From assembly GCA_046538075.1 (NCBI GenBank), contig JBKHJN010000011.1, positions 1 to 64,000 of the forward strand: a stretch of 64,000 nt of DNA, read 5' to 3'. This document shows positions 26,979-36,439 of this stretch, piece after piece. The translations under genes and the position numbers were made by a program. The stretch is from Desulfobacca_B sp046538075. GTDB lineage: Bacteria > Desulfobacterota > Desulfobaccia > Desulfobaccales > Desulfobaccaceae. The notes beneath the pieces were generated by a model that was not told the origin of the DNA, ran no database searches, and was given only the letters and a program-made list of their open reading frames with translations. The number at the start of each line of letters is the position of its first letter. Within the stretch, counting starts at the first letter, position 1.

Positions 26979-28397
26979 ATGACTGCAATTAAGTTTGGAA
27001 CCTCGGGCTGGCGCGGACTTCTGGCTGAAGATTTCACCTTTGCCAATGCCCGTCTGGTCTGCCAGGCGATCGCCGATTATTTGCGGAAAGAAGGATTGGG
27101 GTCCCGGGGGGTGGTCATCAGTTATGATACCCGCTTTTTATCTGAAAGTTTTGCCGAGGCCGCGGTCGAAGTCATGGCCGGCAATGGCCTAACCAGCTAC
27201 CTGACCACCCGGGACGTCCCGACCCCGGTGGTGACTTTCGCCATTATCCATGACCGGCGGGATGGGGGGATTAATTTCACTGCCAGCCACAATCCCGCGC
27301 CTTACAATGGCCTCAAGTTTTCCCCGGCCTGGGGCGGTCCGGCTCCTTCTCCGGTGACCAATGCCATTGAAGCCATCATTCAGGAAATAAGCCATAAAGA
27401 TATCAAAATCTTGCCGCTGTCTGAGGCCCGGCGCCAGGGGTTGGTAACCGATATTGACCCCCGTCAGGATTATTTCCGGGATCTGGCTGCCAAAGTAGAT
27501 ACCAACATCCTTAAACAGGCCGGGCTCAAGGTGGTGGTGGATCCGCTGTATGGGACCGGCCGGGGCTATCTGGATGGGTTTCTCCAAGAAGCCGGGGTGA
27601 CCGTTGAGACCCTGCACGACTGGCGGGACCCTTATTTTGGCGGACACCAGCCCGAGCCTTCAGCCGAGATCTTGGCCGAGCTGCGGAACCGGGTAAAAAC
27701 CAGCGGCGCTGATCTGGGGCTGGCGGTGGACGGCGATGCCGACCGCTTCGGGGTCATCGACGGCCAGGGAGATTATCATGAAGCTAACGAAATCCTGGCG
27801 CTATTGCTGGATTATCTGATCGAGACCCGGGGCTGGAAGGACGGCGTGGCGCGCAGCGTCTCCACCACCCATCTCATTGATCGGATCGCCGCCTACCACG
27901 GGCTGCCGGTTTATGAAACTAAGGTAGGCTTCAAATATCTGGGGGATTTTATCCTTAAAAATAAGGTTACCATGGTGGCTGAAGAGAGCGAAGGCTTCTC
28001 CATGAAAGGCCATTTACCGGAAAAAGACGGCATCCTGGCCGGCCTGCTGGTCGCCGAAATGGTGGCCCGGAAAGGCAAAGGCCTTCCTCAGTTGCGGGAT
28101 GAATTATTCGCCCGGGTGGGGCCGGTCTACACCCGCCGCATCAATCTTCGCCTGGCGGACGAAGTCCAGGAGCGCTTGCTGGCCCGGCTGCCCACTCCTC
28201 CCTCCCATATTGCCGGCCTGGCGGTCAGCCAGCATGTGAGCATCGACGGCCATAAGTATATCCTGGAGGACGGCAGCTGGCTGTGCCTGAGGCCCTCGGG
28301 CACCGAACCGGTGGTGCGGCTCTATCTGGAAGCCCACAGTCCTGAGGCCCTAGAGAAATTGAAGCTGGCAGGCGAAGCCATGGTTCAAGAGGTTTGA
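26979..28397 (+). CDS. phosphoglucomutase/phosphomannomutase family protein
   Basis: Alpha-D-phosphohexomutase with four domains. The active-site serine is in TASHNPAPYNG (Ser103). The Mg2+ loop is DGDADRFGV, the sugar-binding loop is EESEGFSMKGH, and the phosphate-binding loop is RPSGTEPVVRLYLE. 472 residues is normal. The short KFGTSGWRG N-terminus fits the group that interconverts glucose-1-P and glucose-6-P. Whether glucose, mannose or glucosamine is preferred cannot be fixed from the loop. The start ATG has a GGGAGG site. The M50 protease gene begins 6 bp after its stop. Confidence 0.93.
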   Translation: MTAIKFGTSGWRGLLAEDFTFANARLVCQAIADYLRKEGLGSRGVVISYDTRFLSESFAEAAVEVMAGNGLTSYLTTRDVPTPVVTFAIIHDRRDGGINFTASHNPAPYNGLKFSPAWGGPAPSPVTNAIEAIIQEISHKDIKILPLSEARRQGLVTDIDPRQDYFRDLAAKVDTNILKQAGLKVVVDPLYGTGRGYLDGFLQEAGVTVETLHDWRDPYFGGHQPEPSAEILAELRNRVKTSGADLGLAVDGDADRFGVIDGQGDYHEANEILALLLDYLIETRGWKDGVARSVSTTHLIDRIAAYHGLPVYETKVGFKYLGDFILKNKVTMVAEESEGFSMKGHLPEKDGILAGLLVAEMVARKGKGLPQLRDELFARVGPVYTRRINLRLADEVQERLLARLPTPPSHIAGLAVSQHVSIDGHKYILEDGSWLCLRPSGTEPVVRLYLEAHSPEALEKLKLAGEAMVQEV

Positions 28398-28403
28398 TCA
28401 TCC

Positions 28404-29024
28404 ATGCTGCAAATGCAAACCGCCATCGACATCGCCCTGATGGTGGTGGTGTTATTCTTTTCGGTTATCGTCCACGAAGTGGCCCACGGCTATGTCGCCC
28501 TCCTCAACGGCGATCCCACTGCCAAGGTCTATGGCCGCTTGAGTTTCAATCCGCTGGTCCACATCGATCCGATCGGCACTGTCTTGGTCCCCGCCATCCT
28601 GCTGCTCAGCCAAGCGGGCATCCTGTTTGGCTGGGCCAAACCAGTGCCGGTTAATCCGTTGAATTATCATAATTATCGCCAGGGAGAAATCACCGTCAGC
28701 GTTGCCGGACCGCTCAGCAATATCTTGCTGGCCGTGATTTTTGCGCTGCTGCTGCGAGTCGCCGGGGATAATCCGGGTCTGGTTCATTTGTGCTATTATG
28801 GTTGTATTATCAATATCTTCCTGGCTCTGTTCAATCTCATCCCCATACCCCCGCTGGACGGCTCCCATGTGCTTATGCACCTGTTGCCCCGTCCTTTGGA
28901 CCGCTACTATGCGCAACTGGAGCCGGTAGGGTTTGTGATCATCCTGATCCTGCTCTATACCGGAGTGTTAAACTTTATTCTGATGCCGATTTTTCGATTT
29001 CTGGCCACCTTGTTGTTGACTTGA
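28404..29024 (+). CDS. M50-family (site-2-protease-like) membrane metallopeptidase
   Basis: 206 residues, nearly all membrane-spanning. The zinc motif HEVAH lies in the first helix (FFSVIVHEVAHGYVALLNGDPTAK). The third ligand is in NLIPIPPLDGSHVL. About five to six helices are visible. It lacks PDZ and CBS domains, so it belongs to the small core type widespread in bacteria, with unknown substrates. It follows the phosphohexomutase almost without gap. Cleavage of a membrane anti-sigma factor is possible for the family but unsupported here. Confidence 0.88.
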   Translation: MLQMQTAIDIALMVVVLFFSVIVHEVAHGYVALLNGDPTAKVYGRLSFNPLVHIDPIGTVLVPAILLLSQAGILFGWAKPVPVNPLNYHNYRQGEITVSVAGPLSNILLAVIFALLLRVAGDNPGLVHLCYYGCIINIFLALFNLIPIPPLDGSHVLMHLLPRPLDRYYAQLEPVGFVIILILLYTGVLNFILMPIFRFLATLLLT

Positions 29025-29212
29025 TAAAAGTATAATAATAGTAATAACATGGCCTCCTTGTTCCCCAGCAGTGCCGCCTCGGAACCCGGCCCCTCCTTGA
29101 GTTCATCCATTGCTTTTTTGCCTGTAAAAATTCGGTTGACCAAAAATAATTTTCCGGACAAGCCATAAAATTAGTAAAATAAAGCTGGGACAGGCAAAAA
29201 CAGGAGGTAAAT

Positions 29213-29440
29213 ATGATAATCTGCAAGCTCAACGAACTGATGGAAAAGAATCAGATCTTGGATTTTGGGCGCCTATCCAAGGAAACGGAAATCGCCAAAG
29301 ATGTTCTGATCCGTCTGGCCGAGAACCAATGGCACCAGGTCCGCCGGGAGCACCTCGACCGCCTCTGTGAGTATTTCGATTGTGGGATCAAAGATCTGTT
29401 GGAGTACCAGATGTTTCCAGGGAGCGTCCTGCCGGCTTAA
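29213..29440 (+). CDS. small XRE-type helix-turn-helix regulator
   Basis: 75 residues composed almost wholly of one Cro/CI-like HTH: ICKLNELMEKN...DFGRLSKETEIAKDVLIRLAENQWHQVRREHLDRLCEYFDCGIKDLLEY. The recognition helix includes KDVLIRLAEN. ATG 29213 has a strong AGGAGG seven bases upstream. It stands alone between the M50 protease and ispG. Similar stand-alone YozG-like regulators have unassigned targets. No operator could be recognised. Confidence 0.8.
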   Translation: MIICKLNELMEKNQILDFGRLSKETEIAKDVLIRLAENQWHQVRREHLDRLCEYFDCGIKDLLEYQMFPGSVLPA

Positions 29441-29608
29441 AATAAGGTATAATATATAAAGATTACAAAAAATGTCTTACCAAACAGCGGTTTTCAATAA
29501 TTTTTCCGCTAAAAGAGAGGTTATCCAGAGGGGGCTGGGCTGGGCCGCCCTAAAAGGCTGAGCCGAAAGTTGACCGAACTCCTCTTCGATGCTATAGGAT
29601 GATCAACT

Positions 29609-30715
29609 GTGGACGATAAGTTTGCTATAGTCAGCCCGCGGAGACTGACCAGAGTAATTTCCGTCGGCGGCGTCCAGATCGGCGGCGGCGCTCCGGTGGT
29701 GGTGCAATCCATGACCAACACCGATACCTGCCAGGTGGACGCCACCCTGGCCCAGATCGAGCGCCTGTCCGCGGCCGGCTGCGAGCTAGTGCGTCTGGCC
29801 ATCCCCAACCAGGAGGCGGTTCAGACCTTTAAGGAAATCAAAGCAAATAGCCCGGTGCCCCTCATTGCCGACATCCATTTCAATCATCGGCTGGCCCTGG
29901 CCGCTTTGGAGCATGGCGCCGACGCGGTGCGGATCAATCCGGGAAATCTGGGCGGGATTGACAAAACCCGGCCGGTAGTGGCGGCCTGCCAGGAACTGGA
30001 GCGGCCCCTGCGGTTGGGGGTCAATGCCGGTTCTCTAGAGGCCGATCTGTTGGCCCAGCACGGCGGCCCCACGGCTCCGGCTCTGGTGGAGAGCGCCCTT
30101 AGATGGGTGCACCAGTTTGAGGACTGGGGCTTTGACAACTTTAAGATTTCTCTCAAATCTTCCGATGTATTAATTAATGTCGCCGCCTACCGGGAGTTGG
30201 CCCGGCTGGTGGATTACCCTCTGCATTTGGGGGTCACCGAGGCCGGCGGCCTGATTGCCGGTACGGTAAAATCGGCCCTGGGCATTGGCCTGCTTTTGGC
30301 GCAAGGGATTGGCGACACCATCCGGGTCTCTTTGACCCGCGACCCGGTGGAAGAGGTGCGGGTAGCCTACGAAATCCTGCGGGCCTTGCATCTCAGGAAT
30401 CGCGGCGTCGAACTGATCTCCTGCCCTACCTGCGGCCGCTGCCAGATCGACCTGTTCACCCTGGCCGAGGAGGCGGAAAAACGGCTGATACCGCTGCGCC
30501 AGCCCCTCAAAGTGGCGATTATGGGCTGTGTGGTCAACGGCCCCGGCGAGGCCCGGGAGGCCGATGTCGGCATTGCCGGCGGCAAAGGGGTAGGGGCGCT
30601 GTTCAAGCACGGGGAGTTGGTCCGCCAGGTTCCGGAGGCCGACCTGCTCACCGCCTTGCTGGAGGAAGTGGCGGCCATGACCGGGGAGGCAGTAGAAATT
30701 CCTCCGGAGGATTAA
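29609..30715 (+). CDS. ispG: 4-hydroxy-3-methylbut-2-enyl diphosphate synthase
   Basis: Iron-sulfur enzyme of the MEP pathway that converts MEcPP to HMBPP. The TIM barrel carries VQSMTNTDT and LIADIHFNHRLA. The C-terminal cluster domain carries SCPTCGRCQIDL and MGCVVNGPGEAREADVGIAGG. The start is GTG 29609; an in-frame TGA at 29600 excludes anything upstream. 368 residues matches the short bacterial form. It works in the same pathway as dxs and ispA 8 kb upstream but is a separate unit. Confidence 0.96.
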   Translation: MDDKFAIVSPRRLTRVISVGGVQIGGGAPVVVQSMTNTDTCQVDATLAQIERLSAAGCELVRLAIPNQEAVQTFKEIKANSPVPLIADIHFNHRLALAALEHGADAVRINPGNLGGIDKTRPVVAACQELERPLRLGVNAGSLEADLLAQHGGPTAPALVESALRWVHQFEDWGFDNFKISLKSSDVLINVAAYRELARLVDYPLHLGVTEAGGLIAGTVKSALGIGLLLAQGIGDTIRVSLTRDPVEEVRVAYEILRALHLRNRGVELISCPTCGRCQIDLFTLAEEAEKRLIPLRQPLKVAIMGCVVNGPGEAREADVGIAGGKGVGALFKHGELVRQVPEADLLTALLEEVAAMTGEAVEIPPED

Positions 30716-30782
30716 ATTAAGGGCGGCAACCGGCATTACCATTTAATTTGGACAGTCTTAAGAAATTATTTAAAAAATTTTA

Positions 30783-30811
30783 TTGACATCCTAAGAAAAA
30801 GCTTCTATGTA
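30783..30811 (+). promoter_or_regulatory. sigma-70-type promoter of the 142-residue lipoprotein
   Basis: A consensus TTGACA, a 17-base spacer and TATGTA, 21 bp upstream of the ATG. An AAGGAGGG ribosome-binding site follows. This is one of the clearest promoters in the window. Confidence 0.7.
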
Positions 30812-30832
30812 AAGAGCAAGGAGGGCTGAAAA

Positions 30833-31261
30833 ATGAGACTGATGATGGCAATTGGTTTAATTGTATTGGTTAGTTTTTGTTTTTGCAGCTGTGCCACCGT
30901 AGATCATTCTGTGCGTATTGACACTGATAATACTGATGGCTACGCCACCGGTTATTACAAGGATGATCGTTTCGGACAACTGGGAAGCTGGGGATTTTGG
31001 TTTTTAGGAGGGTATGGTGGTGATACGGTGTCTTGCTGGCCCTGGCGAGACCGGCAGGGATACAGCGATCCGGTACAATTTGCTAAAGCGATTACTATGA
31101 TCAACTATAGTAAAAAATTAAAACGCATCGAGTACGATCGCTATGGTGAAATTGTCGGATATGAATTTGATACCAAACCGTCTCGAGTAATAAAAAGATA
31201 CCAACAAATGCCCAGTCAACAGAGTCTGCCTCCCTCATTTGGCTATGAGCCGATTGAATAA
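30833..31261 (+). CDS. small lipoprotein of unknown function
   Basis: 142 residues. The N-terminal 20 residues are a hydrophobic signal ending FCFCSC, with Cys20 the likely lipidated residue. The mature part is rich in Gly, Tyr and Trp (GYYKDDRFGQLGSWGFWFLGGYGG) and carries DRYGEIVGYEF near the end. I recognise no domain. It has its own strong promoter. A TACCATG / CATGGTA hairpin after the stop may end the transcript. The base composition is more AT-rich than neighbouring core genes. It is probably an envelope protein, and nothing more can be said. Confidence 0.7.
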   Translation: MRLMMAIGLIVLVSFCFCSCATVDHSVRIDTDNTDGYATGYYKDDRFGQLGSWGFWFLGGYGGDTVSCWPWRDRQGYSDPVQFAKAITMINYSKKLKRIEYDRYGEIVGYEFDTKPSRVIKRYQQMPSQQSLPPSFGYEPIE

Positions 31262-31421
31262 ACAGTTTTTATACCATGTGGTCATCCTATTGCCTGCATG
31301 GTAGTTTAATTAAGTTCACTGCCATTGCAACTTTAATATTGCAGTCCTCTAAAACTAAAAAGCATGGCAGTCAGGTAGTAGCTCAATAAAACTGGACCAT
31401 TGCATTTGCAGGGAGGTTATC

Positions 31422-31898
31422 ATGTCCAAAACCTCAAAGATTATGCTGGTTGTGCCACTGATGGCATTTGTCTTCGCTTGTGCTACCAACCAGGGGGTGC
31501 AGCAATCTGCCAGCCCAGCTGATTCGGCAATGCTAATTGACCCCGCGTCTTATGAGCTGGCGGGTCTGCCTGAAATACGAGATCTCCCCCTTCCGCAACC
31601 TCCCAAAAAGGCACACAAAAAAGTGCGTTCTTACGTCGGGGTTATCAGGAATTATACCAACCATGAAATCTTTATCCCTTCGCAAAACAGTCAGGGAACC
31701 TTGATGGTTCCGCCGCGCGGCTGGATAGAATTCATTACCTGGACGGACCAAGTCAACTTCACCGCCTATGTTGATGGCAAGCCTTACCGGTGTTTTAAGA
31801 TTAAGGCCAAGCGCGGGGAATATCCTTTCATGTGTGAGGATTACGATTTCATGGCGATTATCGGTTCTAAATCCACCGCCGTAGAAGGGCTGGGATAG
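31422..31898 (+). CDS. small lipoprotein of unknown function
   Basis: 158 residues. The signal peptide ends FVFAC with Cys20 as the lipid site, followed by a Ser/Ala/Pro-rich linker. The mature domain (RSYVGVIRNYTNHEIFIPSQNSQGTLMVPPRGWIEFITW...CFKIKAKRGEYPFMCEDYDF) looks like a small beta-sandwich with two cysteines that could form a disulfide. ATG 31422 has GGGAGG upstream. It follows another lipoprotein on the same strand with a 160-bp gap. No family recognised. Confidence 0.7.
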   Translation: MSKTSKIMLVVPLMAFVFACATNQGVQQSASPADSAMLIDPASYELAGLPEIRDLPLPQPPKKAHKKVRSYVGVIRNYTNHEIFIPSQNSQGTLMVPPRGWIEFITWTDQVNFTAYVDGKPYRCFKIKAKRGEYPFMCEDYDFMAIIGSKSTAVEGLG

Positions 31899-32264
31899 CT
31901 GGGCGATATACAAAGGCGCCAGCGCTTCCCGTCCCCGAGTGTTGCAGGCCTTGGCTAAATTTTGCGGGACCACAGAGGCACAGAGGCCCGAAGATCTATA
32001 AGGCCTAGTTCAGGCAGACCCAATATAGGTCTCTCTGTGTCTCTACGGTTAAAAATTAGAGCTGTTTAAACTCCCGAACAAAGGCCCCCTGACGGATCCC
32101 TCTGTACCGTTTAGTCAACCCCCCCATAACCATCCGCTTGCTGGTCTCCGGTCAGGGTCCTAGCGCTCCGCTATATACCTTGACAAGCGGCCGGAGAATA
32201 TATTAAGATCTAAGAAAAATGAGTAGTTTTGCATACTTTTAGTCTGAGCGAGCAAGTTCTATAA
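31899..32264 (+). other. intergenic region, no gene seen
   Basis: 366 bp between the second lipoprotein and the biotin carboxylase. No open frame of note. It contains an imperfect direct echo, 'cacagaggcacagaggc' and 'tctctctgtgtctct', that can pair as a weak long-range stem. The biotin carboxylase start has no obvious Shine-Dalgarno (AAATGTTTAAT context). Confidence 0.4.
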
Positions 32265-33698
32265 ATGTTTAATAAAGTTCTGATCGCCAACCGGGGGGAG
32301 ATTGCCATCCGGGTCATCCGGGCCTGTAAAGAGTTGAATATCCCCACGGTTACTATTTTTACGGAACAGGACGCCAGCGCTCTGCACATTCAGAAAGCGG
32401 ACCAGTCTATCCTGGTAACTCCGGGGCCGATTGCCGGTTATCTGGATTATGAGCAGATCATTAAGGTGGCCAAATGGGCCGGAGCCGACGCTATTCATCC
32501 GGGCTACGGCTTTATTGCGGAAAACTGGCGGTTTGCCCAGGCCTGCGAGGATAACGGCCTTACCTTTATCGGGCCGCCCGCGGCGGCCATTCGAGCCATG
32601 GGCAGCAAGACCCAGGCCCGGGAGATCATGGAGGCAGCCGCGGTGCCGATTATACCTGGCTCTCCGATCATTAATAGCGAAGGTGAAGCCACCTACTGGG
32701 CCGCCCGCATCGGCTATCCGCTGTTAATCAAGGCTAAGGCGGGAGGCGGGGGCCGCGGCATGCGGTTGGTTCACAATGACGAGGAGCTAAAACGGGGCCT
32801 GCACTCGGCCCGCACCGAAGCCCGGAAGACCTTTGGCGATGAAGCAGTCTATCTGGAAAAGTTCGTCTCCGAACCCAAGCATATCGAAATCCAGTTGATG
32901 GCGGACCGATATGGCCAAATCGTCTATTTGGGGGAACGGGACTGCTCTATTCAGCGGCGGCATCAGAAATTGATCGAAATTGCTCCGTCTTTGGTGCTGA
33001 CGCCGCAAAAACGGATGGAAATGGGAGAGGTTGCCAAGCGCGCCGCCCGCCAGATCGGCTATCACTCCGTCGGCACGGTGGAATTTTTAGTCGACCGCCA
33101 TCTCAATTACTATTTCCTCGAAGTCAATACCCGCATCCAGGTCGAGCATACCATTACCGAACTGATCACCGGCATCGACATAGCCAAAGAACAGATCCGG
33201 CTGGCGGCTGGAGAGCCCTTGCAATTGACTCAGGATGAAGTCAGCCTGCGCGGCTACGCCATCGAGTGTCGGATCAATGCTGAGGATCCGCGCAACAATT
33301 TTTTCCCCTCTCCCGGGAAAATTACCAAATACCAGTCTCCGGGGGGGTTCGGGGTTCGTATTGATGGCTGTATATTCGGCGGATATGAGGTGCCGCCCTA
33401 CTTCGACCCGATGATCTCCAAGCTCTGCGTCTGGGGGCTCACCTGGGAGGAAGCGGTGCAGCGCATGCAGCGGGCCCTGGATGAGTATCTCATCCGGGGG
33501 ATCAAAACCACTATTCCACTTTATAAAAAATTACTGCAAGACGAGGAATTCCGCAGCGGCCAGTTTACCACCGAATACATGGAGAAAAAGATCCAGGCAT
33601 TGAGCTATGAAGATGTCAAAGAACCCTGGGACATTTTTTATATTGCCGCGGCTGCCTTATTTTTTGAATTAAATTCTTTCTATGCGGAGCAGAGCTAA
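32265..33698 (+). CDS. biotin carboxylase subunit of an acyl/pyruvate carboxylase
   Basis: ATP-grasp enzyme that carboxylates biotin on a carrier protein. Intact motifs are IANRGEIAIRVIRACKEL, the glycine loop KAKAGGGGRGM, ERDCSIQRRHQKLIE, the Mg2+ site EVNTRIQVEH and the C-terminal RINAEDP. 477 residues is the usual AccC/PycA length. A minor variation is IQVEHTITE where most have EHPVTE. It is paired with the carboxyltransferase gene 5 bp downstream, which argues for PycA or an oxaloacetate/acyl-CoA system rather than fatty-acid AccC. No biotin carrier gene is present. Confidence 0.88.
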   Translation: MFNKVLIANRGEIAIRVIRACKELNIPTVTIFTEQDASALHIQKADQSILVTPGPIAGYLDYEQIIKVAKWAGADAIHPGYGFIAENWRFAQACEDNGLTFIGPPAAAIRAMGSKTQAREIMEAAAVPIIPGSPIINSEGEATYWAARIGYPLLIKAKAGGGGRGMRLVHNDEELKRGLHSARTEARKTFGDEAVYLEKFVSEPKHIEIQLMADRYGQIVYLGERDCSIQRRHQKLIEIAPSLVLTPQKRMEMGEVAKRAARQIGYHSVGTVEFLVDRHLNYYFLEVNTRIQVEHTITELITGIDIAKEQIRLAAGEPLQLTQDEVSLRGYAIECRINAEDPRNNFFPSPGKITKYQSPGGFGVRIDGCIFGGYEVPPYFDPMISKLCVWGLTWEEAVQRMQRALDEYLIRGIKTTIPLYKKLLQDEEFRSGQFTTEYMEKKIQALSYEDVKEPWDIFYIAAAALFFELNSFYAEQS

Positions 33699-33703
33699 AC
33701 TCT

Positions 33704-35401
33704 ATGTTTATGCCGGTAAAGGTCTCAGACGTCACTTTGCGGGACGGCATCGAGGATTTCGTCCTCAAGTATATCCATATAGAAGAACTGGTGCGCCTGG
33801 GCGAACTGCTGGATCGGGCCGGGTTTTATTCTATTGATTGTTGGGGTGGAACTACTTTTTATGCGGCCCTAACCGCTCTCAAAGAAGATCCGTGGGAACG
33901 TTTGAAGAAGTTGCGGCGGGCCGTTCACCACACTCCGTTGCAGATGATCGTCCGCGGCCAGATGCTGGTCGGCTTCAAGCCCTACCATAAAGAGTTAGTG
34001 CGGAAATTTATGAGCAAAGCCGCGGCCTTGGGGATTGATATTTTCCGGATTTACGACTCCTTGAACGATCTCCAGAATATGAAGCTGACCATTACCGTGG
34101 CCAAGGAACTGCGCAAGCAGGTCGAAGCCACCCTGTTATTCTCTCTTAATCCGCATATCAAAACTGACGATTATATCCGGCTGGCCGGGGAGTTGATCCA
34201 TTTGGGGGCGGATGCTATCTGCATCAATGACTCCTTTGGGGTCATGACCCCCCATCAGGTGGCCAGCCTGGTGGCCTCCTATCGGAAATACTTCAGCCAG
34301 CCGCTGCGGTTGCACTTGCATGACAACCACCAGACGGCCCTGACCTCCTACCAGGAGGGCATCCGGTCGGGGGCGGAGATGGTCGATACCATCCTGTCCG
34401 CCCTGGCCTGGCCTTATGGGCCGCCGGCGGTAGAATCTCTGGTATTTTCCCTGGGGGGCACCCTTTACGACCCGCATCTGGACGTGGACGTTCTGAGTGA
34501 AATTTCTGAATATATCCGGTCCTTGAAAAAAAGTTACAACTATCAGGAACCGGTCCTGAAAAGATCGGTGGATCATCTGGCCGGAGGGTATCTCCCCGGA
34601 CCGCTAAAAGAATTTATCCGGGAGGAATTAATCCGCCGGAAGGCCCGGGATCGTCAGCAGTTAGCCTTCAAAGAGGGTAAAAAGGTCTGGGAAGATTTGG
34701 GCTTCCCGCCGCTTAAAGGCCGGATTCTGGAAATCGTTGGCGAACAGACGGTAGAAAATATCTTTTCCCGGCATCGTTATGAGACCATCACCCCAGGCAT
34801 GCGGGATCTGGTGCAAGGGCGTTATGGTCGGCTTTATACCCCGGCCAACGACGCATTGCGGCGCCGGGCCATGGCCGCGGCCGAGGCCGAGGCCGGACCG
34901 GGTTGGGAAGGAACCCTGCGACACCTCCCGGGTCTGACCCGGGAAGAGGATGTGCTCACCTATTCCTTATTTCCAGAGGAGGCCAGCGGGTTTTTCCGGC
35001 TCAAGCTGCAGGCGCCGACCGAAAAGGCCCCTAGCCCGGCAGCCGCGGCTCCGGCTGCTCCTGCCCCGGAGGCCCCTGTCCGCCTTCCTCCGGCCATCCC
35101 GCGGGGTTTAAGTATGATTCTGAAAGGGGAAGAGGTTACGGCCCGGATGGAAGGGATCGGGCCGCTGCGCAACAATAAACAGACTCTGTTTGTCAGTGTG
35201 TTCGACCACACCGAAGAGATTGAAGTCCACCGTCCGGCCAGCGCCGATCGGATGCCGGAATATGTTGTTACCATGCACGGTGAGACCTATCGGATAAAAT
35301 TCAAGAAGGCCTTTCCCAAAGAAGAAGAATATGTCCCGATCTTTCTGGAGGTCAACGGCAAGATCGAGGAATTTCTAATCAAACATATCCATATCGATTG
35401 A
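33704..35401 (+). CDS. PycB/OadA-like carboxyltransferase with substituted metal-ligand lysine
   Basis: 565 residues. An HMGL-like TIM barrel (VSDVTLRDG, CWGGTTFYAAL, LVGFKPYH, RIYDSLNDL, LHLHDNHQT, GPPAVESLVFSLGGT) is followed by the conserved carboxylase domain to about residue 420. An Ala/Pro linker (PAAAAPAAPAPEAP) and a C-terminal beta domain end it. Family enzymes move CO2 between carboxybiotin and pyruvate or oxaloacetate, using a metal held by Asp, two His and a carbamylated Lys in IKDMAG. Here that stretch is INDSFG: Lys is Asn175. The His-x-His is kept. The biotinyl motif MKM is missing from the C-terminus. It follows the biotin carboxylase by 5 bp. The chemistry may differ from classical PycB. 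Confidence 0.8.
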   Translation: MFMPVKVSDVTLRDGIEDFVLKYIHIEELVRLGELLDRAGFYSIDCWGGTTFYAALTALKEDPWERLKKLRRAVHHTPLQMIVRGQMLVGFKPYHKELVRKFMSKAAALGIDIFRIYDSLNDLQNMKLTITVAKELRKQVEATLLFSLNPHIKTDDYIRLAGELIHLGADAICINDSFGVMTPHQVASLVASYRKYFSQPLRLHLHDNHQTALTSYQEGIRSGAEMVDTILSALAWPYGPPAVESLVFSLGGTLYDPHLDVDVLSEISEYIRSLKKSYNYQEPVLKRSVDHLAGGYLPGPLKEFIREELIRRKARDRQQLAFKEGKKVWEDLGFPPLKGRILEIVGEQTVENIFSRHRYETITPGMRDLVQGRYGRLYTPANDALRRRAMAAAEAEAGPGWEGTLRHLPGLTREEDVLTYSLFPEEASGFFRLKLQAPTEKAPSPAAAAPAAPAPEAPVRLPPAIPRGLSMILKGEEVTARMEGIGPLRNNKQTLFVSVFDHTEEIEVHRPASADRMPEYVVTMHGETYRIKFKKAFPKEEEYVPIFLEVNGKIEEFLIKHIHID

Positions 35402-35482
35402 TTTAATCCGCCGGGGTTGTCTGGTGTAGCTACCACCGGCTTTTTCTGTTGATTTCCAGGTTCCGGTCCAAAGGAGGGCATT

Positions 35483-36325
35483 ATGGGAGTACGTTATCGG
35501 ACATTGCCAGTGGGTTGGTATCCGGGTTCGGCCCGTGCCTGCCAGGAAGAGATCGCCGACTTTATCAGCGGGGTTAAACCTCTCCCCACCGGAACCAAGG
35601 TTTATGGCGGCATCATGCCGCACGCCGGCTGGTACTTTTCCGGCAAACTGGGAGCCCAGGTGTTTTATCTGGCCGCCCAGGTGGCTCAGCCCCAGGTCGT
35701 CTGTGTGTTTGGCGGCCACCTGGGCAGCGGCTCCCCACCCCTGATAGTCAGCGACGAGTCTTGGGAGACACCGCTGGGGACCATCGAGATAGCTACCGAG
35801 ATGTTAACACCGCTTAAAGAACGCCTGCGGTTTCAGGAAGATTATCCCGGCGACAATACCATCGAAATCCAACTGCCGTTTGTCCAACACTTTTTCCCCC
35901 AGGCCAAATTATTGGCTCTGCGCGCTCCCCATTCTCCTCAGGCCCTTGAATTGGGCCGGGCCGTGGCCGAGGTGACTCAAAATTTAAACCTCAGCCTGAT
36001 GGCCTTTGGTTCGGCTGACCTTACCCATTATGGCCCCAACTATGGCTGGGCGCCCAAAGGCTATGGGGCGGCGGCGGTCCAGTGGGTCAAAGAAGTCAAC
36101 GATAAGTACTTTATCGACCAGGCCCTGGCCCTAAACGCCGAGGGGGTGCTTCAGGCCGCGGCCCGGGATAACAGCTCCTGCAGTGCCGGGGCAGTTGCCG
36201 CGGCCATAACTGCCGCCCAGGCCCTGGGAGCCACTCAGGCCCGGCTAGTCGACTATTATACCAGCTATGACATCCGCCCGGGCGATAGTTTCGTGGGTTA
36301 CGCCGGGATCGTGCTGACTGGATAA
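35483..36325 (+). CDS. amrB: AmmeMemoRadiSam system protein B (Memo family)
   Basis: 280 residues of the Memo-like fold related to class III extradiol dioxygenases. Visible motifs are GGIMPHAGWYFSG near residue 45, FGGHLGSGSP, DNTIEIQLPFVQHFFP and DLTHYGPNYGW near 175, all typical of MEMO/AmrB. Such proteins usually occur with AmrA (AMMECR1) and a radical SAM protein (AmrS); neither is beside it here. The biochemical role in bacteria is unsettled. The start ATG follows AAAGGAGG. Transcribed after pycB with an 80-bp gap. Confidence 0.88.
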   Translation: MGVRYRTLPVGWYPGSARACQEEIADFISGVKPLPTGTKVYGGIMPHAGWYFSGKLGAQVFYLAAQVAQPQVVCVFGGHLGSGSPPLIVSDESWETPLGTIEIATEMLTPLKERLRFQEDYPGDNTIEIQLPFVQHFFPQAKLLALRAPHSPQALELGRAVAEVTQNLNLSLMAFGSADLTHYGPNYGWAPKGYGAAAVQWVKEVNDKYFIDQALALNAEGVLQAAARDNSSCSAGAVAAAITAAQALGATQARLVDYYTSYDIRPGDSFVGYAGIVLTG

Positions 36326-36439
36326 ACCCTTGAGACTTGGGTCGCTAGCGCAGGGGGACGGCGGGTCACCCCTTCGGGCAAAGTTTCTCTGATTATGGTT
36401 AGGCACGGAGGACCGGGCACCACTGGCTGATAAAAAATT

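Noticed and set aside
29213..29440. Antitoxin of a toxin-antitoxin pair
   Set aside because: The small XRE-type HTH has no toxin-like gene on either side; the neighbours are an M50 protease and ispG.
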